DNA of 19,983 nt. Source: Spirochaetaceae bacterium. GTDB lineage: Bacteria > Spirochaetota > Spirochaetia > DSM-27196 > SKKC01. The stretch is taken from assembly GCA_003552745.1 (NCBI GenBank), contig PUOG01000034.1, forward strand, positions 1 to 19,983. Direction: 5' to 3'. Below the pieces are notes generated by a model. It saw only the letters and a list, made by a program, of their open reading frames with translations. It had not been told where the DNA came from and did not search any database. The position numbers and the translations under genes are program-made. Below, piece after piece: positions 13,899 to 19,983 of the stretch (positions are counted from its first letter, which is position 1; each line of letters begins with the position of its first letter).

Positions 13899-14654
13899 AT
13901 GTCGTTCTGGCTCGATATGGAAGACCCGACTATCATCTCGCGGCACGTCGAGAATCAGACCCGTCGAGGAATGGAGAGCTGGCCCCGGGAAGTGCTGGGA
14001 GCAGGCGATGTCTCCACGCGGTTCTGTCGACAGTTCCGCGATCTTCTAACGAGCGATGCAGGCATTCGACCGCAGGCCGCTCCTCCGAAGAACCCGATAT
14101 ACATTCCAGTGAACTGGTGGGGCGACCGGAAGACCGCTGAAGCACTTCTGTACTGCGACCGACGCGGGCTCCACGCGGTTCGCGGTGACGGGCGAGACTC
14201 CGGCCGCCTTAGACATCGCCTATTGGAATATGACGCGATCGAACGGATCGAACGCGGTCGCGTACTGCTCCATTCGTGGATCGTTTTCGAGGATAGTGCC
14301 GGATCGGTCGTCATCGAGTACAATACCGCTGCCGAAGACGTGCTCTCGCCGCTGCTACGCCGGTTGAGACGGGAGTCGTTCGGCGCCCGCTTCGTAGAGA
14401 ACGGCGATCGCCTCTGTCAACGCGACTACCGCCGTCTCGATCCGCGTATCGATCCCAAGTTCGCGAATTACGCGGACGAATGCCTCGTCTCACGCGAGGA
14501 GCTCATCACCCTCCAATATTTGAGCGATCCTCCTCCGGAGGCGCGACGCCTCGTGATACTGACTAAACGGGAGGTAATCGATATCAGCGAGCGCGTTCGG
14601 GAGACGCCGTTGCGTCCGGAGTACGGCGGGGTCTGGACGTATACGGCGGTTTGA
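13899..14654 (+). CDS. Uncharacterised 251-residue protein
   Basis: I do not recognise this family. It is a soluble, Arg-rich protein with no signal peptide or membrane segment. Residues 66-157 form an alternating strand pattern ending in a helix (IYIPVNWWG, LLYCDRRGLHAVR, LLEYDAIERIERGRVLL, HSWIVFED, SVVIEYN, VLSPLLRRLRRE). This resembles a bacterial PH-like barrel in outline. Residues 187-250 (CLVSREELITLQYLS, RRLVILTKREVIDISE, YGGVWTYTAV) may be a second, shorter copy of such a unit. The context is a solitary gene between a catabolic cluster and prfB, with its own ribosome binding site. Reality as a gene is well supported by coding pattern, but function is unknown. Confidence 0.75.
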   Translation: MSFWLDMEDPTIISRHVENQTRRGMESWPREVLGAGDVSTRFCRQFRDLLTSDAGIRPQAAPPKNPIYIPVNWWGDRKTAEALLYCDRRGLHAVRGDGRDSGRLRHRLLEYDAIERIERGRVLLHSWIVFEDSAGSVVIEYNTAAEDVLSPLLRRLRRESFGARFVENGDRLCQRDYRRLDPRIDPKFANYADECLVSREELITLQYLSDPPPEARRLVILTKREVIDISERVRETPLRPEYGGVWTYTAV

Positions 14655-14656
14655 TG

Positions 14657-14694
14657 GAACCGGCAGAGCCGGTCCACCCCTTTAAGCCGGGGTT
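14657..14694 (+). terminator. Two small hairpins after the 13899 gene, possible weak terminator
   Basis: ACCGGC (14660-14665) pairs with GCCGGT (14669-14674) around a three-base loop, extended by GG/CC with a bulge. A second stem, ACCCC/GGGGT (14677-14681 and 14690-14694), follows. Only three T residues trail the first stem, so intrinsic termination would be weak. Confidence 0.35.
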
Positions 14695-14744
14695 ACCCAC
14701 CGTCCGGTCGACCGAATCGGTGGCATGACAGGCCCGATCTATCG

Positions 14745-14750
14745 TATACT
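14745..14750 (+). promoter_or_regulatory. Probable -10 box of prfB (near-leaderless transcript)
   Basis: TATACT lies nine bases before ATG 14760. A start about 14757 would leave almost no leader, and there is no Shine-Dalgarno. A clear -35 at 17 bases is missing; ATGACA occurs at 14725-14730 but too close. Confidence 0.45.
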
Positions 14751-14759
14751 TCGCCCGAT

Positions 14760-15873
14760 ATGTACGAAGACATCTACGAGCAGGCAAAGCGCCTGCGCGA
14801 TGAAATCCACAGCACCTGGAGGTCTCTTTGACCCGGATCGGGTCAGAAGGCAGATTCAGGAGCTGGAAGAGAAAAGTGGGCAGCCCGACCTCTGGAACAA
14901 TCCGGAAGAAGGGCAGCGGGTAATGACGGAGCTGACAAGACTCAAGGACCGGATCGAGCCGTGGGAGGCACTGCTCGGAGAGGCCACCGACGCGGTGGAG
15001 CTCATCGAGCTGGCACGCGATGAGGCCGACGACGAAACCGCCGACAGCGTCCGCGAAACGCTGGAGACGCTCGCCGAACGCTACGAGAAGCTTCGTCTGA
15101 CCGAGCTTCTCAGCGGAGAGCATGACGACAATCCGGCATTTCTCACGATTCACAGTGGCGCCGGCGGTACCGAGGCGTGCGATTGGGCGAGCATGTTACT
15201 TCGGATGTACAGCCGCTTCCTCGAACGCCACGGCTACAAATTCGAGACGCTCGAGTTTCTCGAAGCCGAGGGCGGGGTTAAGTCGGTAACGTTGCAGGTC
15301 ACCGGCCCGAAGGCGTACGGCTACTTGAAAGGTGAAACCGGTGTCCATCGCCTCGTTCGTATCTCCCCCTTCGACTCGAGCGGTCGACGGCACACGAGCT
15401 TCGCCTCCGTCTACGTCTCACCGGTACTCGACGATACCATCGATGTCGACATCAAGCCCGACGAAATCCGGGTCGACACATATCGCGCCCAGGGCGCCGG
15501 CGGACAGCACGTCAATAAGACCGACAGCGCCGTGCGCATGACTCATATCGAGACCGGTATAGTGGTGCAGTGCCAGAATGAGCGCAGCCAGCACAAGAAC
15601 CGCGATATGGCGATGAAGATGCTTCGTAGCCGGCTCTACGAGTATTACCGGGCTCAGCAGGAGGCCGAGCGCGCCGAAAATGCCGCCGAGAAGCGTGAGA
15701 TAGCGTGGGGGAGCCAGATTCGAAGCTACGTGTTCCAACCGTACACAATGGTGAAAGATCACCGTACGAAGGAGGAGACGGGTAACGTCGATGCGGTGAT
15801 GGATGGCGATATCGACCGTTTCATCGAGTCGTATCTTCGCTCGAGTTGGCAGCCGGCCGCGGTTGGTGAGTAG
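14760..15873 (+). CDS. prfB: Peptide chain release factor 2 with programmed +1 frameshift
   Basis: RF2 terminates translation at UGA and UAA. The zero-frame start is ATG 14760 (MYEDIYEQAKRL), which runs 23 codons to an in-frame TGA at 14829-14831. The +1 frame continues from GAC 14830 to the stop at 15873, giving about 370 residues, the usual RF2 length. ISPFDSSG contains the SPF stop-codon-reading tripeptide of RF2, and GAGGQHVNKTDSAVR holds the GGQ peptidyl-hydrolysis motif. Without the shift only a 23-residue peptide would be made, so this is not a pseudogene. It is the first gene of a six-gene operon; the receiver gene begins 12 bases after its stop. The unshifted ORF beginning at 14725 has the wrong N-terminus. 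Confidence 0.96.
14818..14832 (+). promoter_or_regulatory. prfB autoregulatory +1 frameshift site
   Basis: GGAGG (14818-14822) acts as an internal Shine-Dalgarno, then three bases, then CTTTGAC (14826-14832). Spacing and slippery sequence match those of E. coli prfB. When RF2 is scarce, the ribosome pauses at TGA and slips from CTT to TTT, then reads GAC. Confidence 0.93.
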
Positions 15874-15882
15874 GAACGTTCC
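15873..15882. promoter_or_regulatory. 10-bp palindrome at the prfB/receiver junction
   Basis: GGAACGTTCC is a perfect palindrome overlapping the last base of the prfB stop and lying four bases before the GTG of the receiver gene. It may be coincidental, a short RNA hairpin affecting translation, or a binding site. Confidence 0.3.
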
Positions 15883-15885
15883 GAC

Positions 15886-16245
15886 GTGCGGGTTGTGGTC
15901 GTAGACGATCTGCCGTTCATGCGGCAGGCGATCCGGGATGCCCTCGAGCCGGCCGGCATAGAATGCGCCGGCGAAGGTGCCAACGGAGTGGAAGCTCTGC
16001 GCTTGTATGAGTCTCTGAAGCCCGATGTGATGGTTCTCGATATCACGATGCCGAAAATGGATGGGATCGCCGCGCTTTCGCGTCTCATGCGACTCGACCC
16101 GAAGGCGCGCGTGGTCATGTGCAGCGCTCTCGATGAGGAGCGGCTGATCGTGCGGGCGATCCAGCTCGGCGCACGTGACTTCGTGGTCAAACCGTTCCGG
16201 CGCGAGCGGGTGGTCAGTGCGGTGCGGAAGGCCGGTTCGGGATAA
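15886..16245 (+). CDS. Single-domain CheY-like response regulator
   Basis: A 119-residue receiver domain with no output domain. The acidic pocket D7/D8, phospho-acceptor D52 (VLDITMPKMDG), S80 and K102 (VVKPF) are all present, so it should be phosphorylated by a histidine kinase. No kinase is in the window. The start is GTG 15886 with AGGA about 10 bases upstream. The stop TAA shares its last A with the ATG of the next gene (TAATG), so the next protein is translationally coupled. It may act as a phosphate relay or protein-protein switch; CheY itself is an alternative, but no chemotaxis genes adjoin. Confidence 0.93.
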   Translation: MRVVVVDDLPFMRQAIRDALEPAGIECAGEGANGVEALRLYESLKPDVMVLDITMPKMDGIAALSRLMRLDPKARVVMCSALDEERLIVRAIQLGARDFVVKPFRRERVVSAVRKAGSG

Positions 16246-17726
16246 TGGATCGACGTTCGTACATCCTTCCGATACTGATGTTCTGCACGGTGCTCGGCCC
16301 CATTATCGCTCCTGCGGCGGGGTCCGATTCGGACGACGAACCGCTTCATCCCGATGAGTATCCGGAGGAGGATCGCGAATCGCTTCGACTCGGCTTCTCC
16401 GAGTTCGTCGCGGACGGCGTACCGAGCGAATACCGGTATCTCGCTCGCAGTCTTCCGCTCGTTCTTGTCGAGTCCCTCGCCGACATTCCCGAACGTCGGC
16501 GTTCTTTCGAGGAGTTGCGTGCAGCCGCGGAGGAGGCGCTGGATCGGCTCGAGTCGGATACGGTTTCCCGAATCGCGGATCTCGTGGATGAGCGCGACGA
16601 GCTCCTGTTTACGGAAACCGGCGAGGAGCGCGAACAGGAACGTTCACGGATCAACGAAGAGCTCGCCTCGTTGCGCGATTTGCTCGCTGCGGTGCGGGCG
16701 ACCGAAGCGGAATCGGTCTCCGGGACGCTTTCCGACCGGCTCGCACTTGAGGTCGCGCGGGAGAGCGAGGAGCAACCGCTCTTCGCAGACGGGGAGCCGT
16801 TAGAGGAAGCGCGGCGGCACGAACTCGATCTTCTCCTCGGCGGGCGAATGCGCTACGACGACGGCTATCTCTTCGTCGAGTTCGAGCTGGCAGTCGCGGG
16901 CACCGGCGGAATCCAGACGACGGCGAGTACCCTCGTCCGGCCGGAGGATGCCTTCGACGAGATCGAGCCGCTGTTGCCTCGCATTACCGCATCGCTTCTG
17001 AACCGCGACTTTGCCGTACTCACCATCGAAACCGACGAACCGCGAGCGGCAATTTCGCTCGACGGATCGGTTCTCGGATTCGGTTCGGTCCGGCTTCGAT
17101 ACCTCGAGCCCGGCACGTACGAGCTGCGTGCCGGGGCCGCCGGATATCGCGACTACACCGACGAGATCGAGATAGACGCTTCCGAGGAGCAGCAACTCAC
17201 TATAGAGCTCGAAGCGGTTGAACGGACGGAGGTGACGGTCGAGTCCGATCCTTCAGGGGCCGATCTCTACATCGGCGGAGAATGGCACGGTCGCACACCG
17301 GTGACGATCGAACGACCGATCGGTCCTCGCAGCGCGGAGCTGCGACTCGCCGATCATAGTGCGAGCAGATTCGTTCTTGAACCGCGCGGACCGGACAGCA
17401 TCAGCCGCGTACTCGCTCCAGATACCGTCGATCTATCGACCGAGCTTCGTGACCGGCGCGAAGGATTCTACCGCAGTCTTGGTTGGTTTGCGGTGAGCGT
17501 GCCGGTTCCGTTGATTCTGAGCGGTGTCTGGCAGAATCGTGTCGACTTCCTGGTCGACAATCAGGCTGCGATGAGCGTGGAGGAACAGGAACGGTTCATT
17601 CGGACAACCAACACGATCGACCTCGTTCGATGGGGCGGGGTCGCAGTAAGCGGCGGTCTGCTGATAAACTCCGTCATACAGCTGGTGCGCTACATTCGCG
17701 CGTCACAGTACTATCACTTTGATTAA
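16245..17726 (+). CDS. PEGA-domain membrane protein
   Basis: A 493-residue envelope protein. Residues 1-26 look like a signal peptide. Residues ~86-175 are strongly charged and heptad-like, consistent with a coiled coil. Two PEGA-type beta-sandwich repeats follow at ~255-322 (IETDEPRAAISLDG) and ~328-388 (VESDPSGADLYIGG). Two hydrophobic segments close the protein at ~411-430 and ~462-484. PEGA domains are surface or periplasmic modules often involved in binding envelope polymers; no enzymatic role is expected. It overlaps the receiver gene by one base and precedes ftsY by 14 bases. The function is unknown, but the domain assignment is good. Confidence 0.85.
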   Translation: MDRRSYILPILMFCTVLGPIIAPAAGSDSDDEPLHPDEYPEEDRESLRLGFSEFVADGVPSEYRYLARSLPLVLVESLADIPERRRSFEELRAAAEEALDRLESDTVSRIADLVDERDELLFTETGEEREQERSRINEELASLRDLLAAVRATEAESVSGTLSDRLALEVARESEEQPLFADGEPLEEARRHELDLLLGGRMRYDDGYLFVEFELAVAGTGGIQTTASTLVRPEDAFDEIEPLLPRITASLLNRDFAVLTIETDEPRAAISLDGSVLGFGSVRLRYLEPGTYELRAGAAGYRDYTDEIEIDASEEQQLTIELEAVERTEVTVESDPSGADLYIGGEWHGRTPVTIERPIGPRSAELRLADHSASRFVLEPRGPDSISRVLAPDTVDLSTELRDRREGFYRSLGWFAVSVPVPLILSGVWQNRVDFLVDNQAAMSVEEQERFIRTTNTIDLVRWGGVAVSGGLLINSVIQLVRYIRASQYYHFD

Positions 17727-17740
17727 GAAGCACAAACCGC

Positions 17741-18622
17741 ATGTTCAGAAAAAAAGAGAAGAGAAGCGGTCTCGGCGGGCGCATTCGCCGTTTGTTCTCC
17801 CGCGGCACGTTCGATGAGGAGCTCTTCGATCAGTTGGAAGATCTGCTGATCGAGGCCGACGTCGGCTCCAGGGCGACCGCCGAGATTGTCGATGCGCTCC
17901 GCGAAACCGGTCGGTTCGAGTCGACTGAGGCAGTCATGGAGGCGCTTCGCGCGGAGATCGGGGCGCGCGTGAAGTCGGTAGCACTCGAGCCGAATCCGGA
18001 CACCGTTACCCTTTACGTTATTCTCGGCGTGAACGGCACCGGCAAGACGACAACGATCGCGAAGCTGGCTCGCTACTTCCGCGACGAGCGGGGGATCCCC
18101 GGTGTCGTGCTCGCGGCAGGAGACACCTTTCGTGCGGCGGCGGTCAACCAGCTCGCGGTGCACGGTGAGCGTCTCGGAATTCGGGTCGTGCAGCAAGGGC
18201 AGAATGCGGACCCGGGTGCGGTAATATACGATGCTCTCGAGAGCGCCGCCTCACGGGGGGAACGATTGGTACTCGCCGATACCGCCGGACGCATGCATAC
18301 CCGCAAGGATCTCGTCTCCCAGCTCGAGAAGATCGATCGGATCGTTCGGCGGAAGATGGATCCGGAGAACTATCGACGGCTTCTCGTTATCGACGCGACA
18401 ACCGGACAGAACGGGCTTCGTCAGGCCGAGCTCTTCAACGAGGCGGTCGGGATCGATGCGGCGGTGATCGCGAAATACGACTCAACGGCGAAGGGTGGGA
18501 TTGCAGTTCCGCTCGGAGCGAATCTCGGCATACCGATCGCCTTCCTGGGCACCGGCGAGCGTTACGAGAATCTCGAGCCGTTCACCGTCGATCGGTACCT
18601 GGACCGGCTTCTCTCCAGTTGA
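17741..18622 (+). CDS. ftsY: Signal recognition particle receptor FtsY
   Basis: A 293-residue NG-domain GTPase, the receptor for SRP at the inner membrane, guiding membrane proteins to SecYEG. The N domain covers residues ~1-85. The G domain shows GVNGTGKTTT (96-105), DTFRAAA (128-134) and DTAGR (180-184). The closing motif AKYDSTAKGG (244-253) differs from the common TKLDGTAKGG at three places. The long acidic A domain of E. coli FtsY is absent; instead the protein begins with a basic, possibly amphipathic segment (MFRKKEKRSG... RIRRLF), which is common in short FtsY proteins. It is distinguished from Ffh by the missing M domain. No strong Shine-Dalgarno precedes ATG 17741, and it is probably translated with the upstream gene. 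Confidence 0.96.
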   Translation: MFRKKEKRSGLGGRIRRLFSRGTFDEELFDQLEDLLIEADVGSRATAEIVDALRETGRFESTEAVMEALRAEIGARVKSVALEPNPDTVTLYVILGVNGTGKTTTIAKLARYFRDERGIPGVVLAAGDTFRAAAVNQLAVHGERLGIRVVQQGQNADPGAVIYDALESAASRGERLVLADTAGRMHTRKDLVSQLEKIDRIVRRKMDPENYRRLLVIDATTGQNGLRQAELFNEAVGIDAAVIAKYDSTAKGGIAVPLGANLGIPIAFLGTGERYENLEPFTVDRYLDRLLSS

Positions 18623-18640
18623 GACGATGAGGTTGATGTG

Positions 18641-19822
18641 ATGCGCGCGGCAGCGGGTGCCTCGATAGCGATTGCCGTTCTTCTTGTATTGCCTGTCATA
18701 AACGCGTCGGGAACGCCGCGAGGGCAGAACACTCCGCCGGGACGCTACCGTTCGAACTCGATCGCCATGGCGCTGGAGCCGCTGGAAGCAGGCGAGTCGG
18801 CGGAGTACGAGCTGGAGATCGTGCGGGAGGAGATCGCCCCCGGTACGGTGCGCGAAGAACGCGTGCTCACGCAGAACGGCGATCGACGTCGGCGCATCGT
18901 GCGGGAGTATGAAGACGGACGGATCGTTGCTGAGCGTGAGTGGGAGGATGAGCAGCAGGTGTCCGAGCGGCGCTACGATGAACGGGGGCGACTCGAGCAG
19001 GAGATCGTCCGCGAACACGGCGAAATCGCAGAGAGAGTACGGTTGCTGTACCACGACGACGGGCGGCTCTCCGAGCGCATCATCGAGCTTCCGGAGACCG
19101 ACGACGAAAGTGCAGAAGTCACTGAGCTCGACGAGGCGTCGTTCACCGAGCATTTCCGCGAGCGTTATCGCTACCGCGATGACGGGTTGATTCGACGCAT
19201 CGAGCGCACCTTTGCCGATGGCGCAGCAGGCGGCAGTGAGTTCCTCTTCTCCGATTCTATCCTGGTCGAGGAGTGGCATGAGCGTGGTGCGGCGTCGGTT
19301 CTCGTAGTCTACGATCGTATCGGACGCCTGACCCTCACCGAAGAGCACTTTGAGGATGAACTGGTGATCGCCGAACAGCTCATCTACCCCGACGATGATA
19401 CTCGGCGGGAGGCCGAACCGAGTCGCCGGGAGGTGAGAGAACCGCAGTTCGACACGATGACGGTGACGGATCTCGACGAGGCCGGTCGGGAGATTTCCGA
19501 GCACGTATACGAGGACGAAGAACGGATCAGTGAACGGCGATTCGAGTACGACGAAGATCTGCTTGTTCGGGAGATCATCGAGACCACCGGCGGAACCGAG
19601 GAGCGGCAGTACGAGTACGATGAAGACGGCAATCGCAGGGAAGAGAAACGAACGGTAGACGGCGTTATCACCCGACGGATCCGCTTCGGAGAGGACGAGC
19701 AGGTAACCGAGGAACGGTATATCGACGGGGAGCTCGCACTCATTATCGAGCGTGAAGGCGAAGAGCGGATTCGAGAGCAGGTCATTCAAGATGGAGAGGT
19801 GGTGCGTGAGCGAACGTTTTAG
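18641..19822 (+). CDS. Secreted YD-repeat-like acidic protein
   Basis: A 393-residue protein. Residues 1-23 form a signal peptide (hydrophobic IAIAVLLVLPVI, then NASG). The rest is highly charged, dominated by Glu, Arg and Asp, and built from short degenerate repeats of the form YDxxGRLxxE or YEYDEDGNRRE, as in YD/RHS or antitoxin-like YwqK beta-hairpin repeats. No catalytic core is visible, so it is probably a periplasmic or outer-membrane-associated beta-rich scaffold. GAGG at 18629-18632 serves ATG 18641; GTG 18638 is an alternative one codon earlier. It follows ftsY by 18 bases and overlaps the LolC/E-type gene by 17, so it is an operon member. Confidence 0.75.
   Translation: MRAAAGASIAIAVLLVLPVINASGTPRGQNTPPGRYRSNSIAMALEPLEAGESAEYELEIVREEIAPGTVREERVLTQNGDRRRRIVREYEDGRIVAEREWEDEQQVSERRYDERGRLEQEIVREHGEIAERVRLLYHDDGRLSERIIELPETDDESAEVTELDEASFTEHFRERYRYRDDGLIRRIERTFADGAAGGSEFLFSDSILVEEWHERGAASVLVVYDRIGRLTLTEEHFEDELVIAEQLIYPDDDTRREAEPSRREVREPQFDTMTVTDLDEAGREISEHVYEDEERISERRFEYDEDLLVREIIETTGGTEERQYEYDEDGNRREEKRTVDGVITRRIRFGEDEQVTEERYIDGELALIIEREGEERIREQVIQDGEVVRERTF
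19793..19799 (+). promoter_or_regulatory. Ribosome binding site of the LolC/E-type gene
   Basis: GGAGAGG, six bases before GTG 19806, inside the end of the YD-repeat gene. It supports a start that overlaps the upstream gene. Confidence 0.7.
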
Positions 19823-19983
19823 GCGCCTGCTGTGGGTCGCACGATTGAGCGAGCGCCACGTCCGTAGCCGGCGCGAAAGCGACCGGAACACGGCCACGCG
19901 GCTGAGTGTGGTCGGGATCGCGGTCGGCGTCATGGCGCTCGTAACGGTTCTGTCGGTGATGAACGGCTTCCAGCTCGAGACAA
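19806..19983 (+). CDS. LolC/LolE-type lipoprotein-release ABC permease, 5' part
   Basis: Only the first 59 codons are in the window. After an Arg-rich cytoplasmic start comes RNTATRLSVVGIAVGVMALV, then TVLSVMNGFQ, the first membrane segment and signature of LolC/LolE permeases. With LolD, these extract outer-membrane lipoproteins from the inner membrane and pass them to LolA. The start is GTG 19806, preceded by GGAGAGG. The open frame runs off the right edge. Whether it is LolC, LolE or a single fused-role homologue cannot be told from this fragment. Confidence 0.85.
   Translation, partial: MSERFRRLLWVARLSERHVRSRRESDRNTATRLSVVGIAVGVMALVTVLSVMNGFQLET

Noticed and set aside
12786..13946. Leftward open frame of 386 codons
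   Set aside because: It is antisense to the hydroxyacid dehydrogenase, which has intact catalytic residues.
14725..14829. ATG 14725 as the start of prfB
   Set aside because: The resulting N-terminus is unlike RF2, while the frameshift site and ATG 14760 give the expected one.
18482..19933. Long leftward open frame (483 codons)
   Set aside because: It lies antisense to ftsY and the YD-repeat gene. The repetitive acidic codons of the latter keep the reverse frame open.
1..19983. Mobile elements, tRNA/rRNA genes or CRISPR arrays
   Set aside because: No transposase, integrase, spaced direct repeats, cloverleaf or rRNA-like sequence was seen. Intergenic gaps are all under 150 bases.

Overview
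The window is GC-rich and densely coded. It carries 17 protein-coding genes, two of them cut by the window edges. I found no RNA gene, insertion sequence, prophage or CRISPR array. The right-hand block (prfB, a CheY-like receiver, a PEGA-domain membrane protein, ftsY, a secreted YD-repeat protein, then a LolC/E-type permease) and its Gram-negative-type lipoprotein export suggest a free-living, saccharolytic member of the Spirochaetota. That assignment is inferred from gene content and not from a marker comparison.

Left part (1-7311): accessory metabolism. The end of a GH32 beta-fructosidase is followed by a D-serine dehydratase/D-threonine aldolase-like PLP enzyme. That gene overlaps a RidA enamine/imine deaminase, a sensible pair because this enzyme class can release 2-aminoacrylate. 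A YtcJ-type amidohydrolase converges on them. Rightward of a short divergent region lie a membrane-anchored OB-fold protein and a probable two-gene unit, an MFS transporter and a CapA-type metallophosphoesterase.

Middle part (7299-13775): a catabolic cluster. A leftward MFS transporter is divergent from a rightward run of SDR dehydrogenase, TIM-barrel sugar isomerase/epimerase, Gfo/Idh/MocA oxidoreductase, aldo/keto reductase and D-2-hydroxyacid dehydrogenase. The cluster has four NAD(P)-type oxidoreductases and one isomerase but no kinase or aldolase, which points to oxidation, epimerisation and reduction of an unphosphorylated sugar, glycoside or polyol. The intergenic region holds two back-to-back promoters sharing a -35 region. 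Each predicted start site carries one copy of the palindrome TTGCRYGCAA, and the copies are 78 bp apart, as expected for a shared repressor and possibly DNA looping. No regulator gene is in the window. This cluster is the best candidate for an undescribed system.

Right part (13899-19983): conserved cellular genes. An unrecognised 251-residue protein is followed by prfB, which keeps the classical programmed +1 frameshift (internal Shine-Dalgarno, then CTTTGAC) and appears to be leaderless. The receiver, PEGA protein, ftsY, YD-repeat protein and LolC/E permease follow in one closely spaced, partly overlapping operon. It combines RF2-dependent termination, SRP-receptor targeting and lipoprotein release with two uncharacterised envelope proteins.
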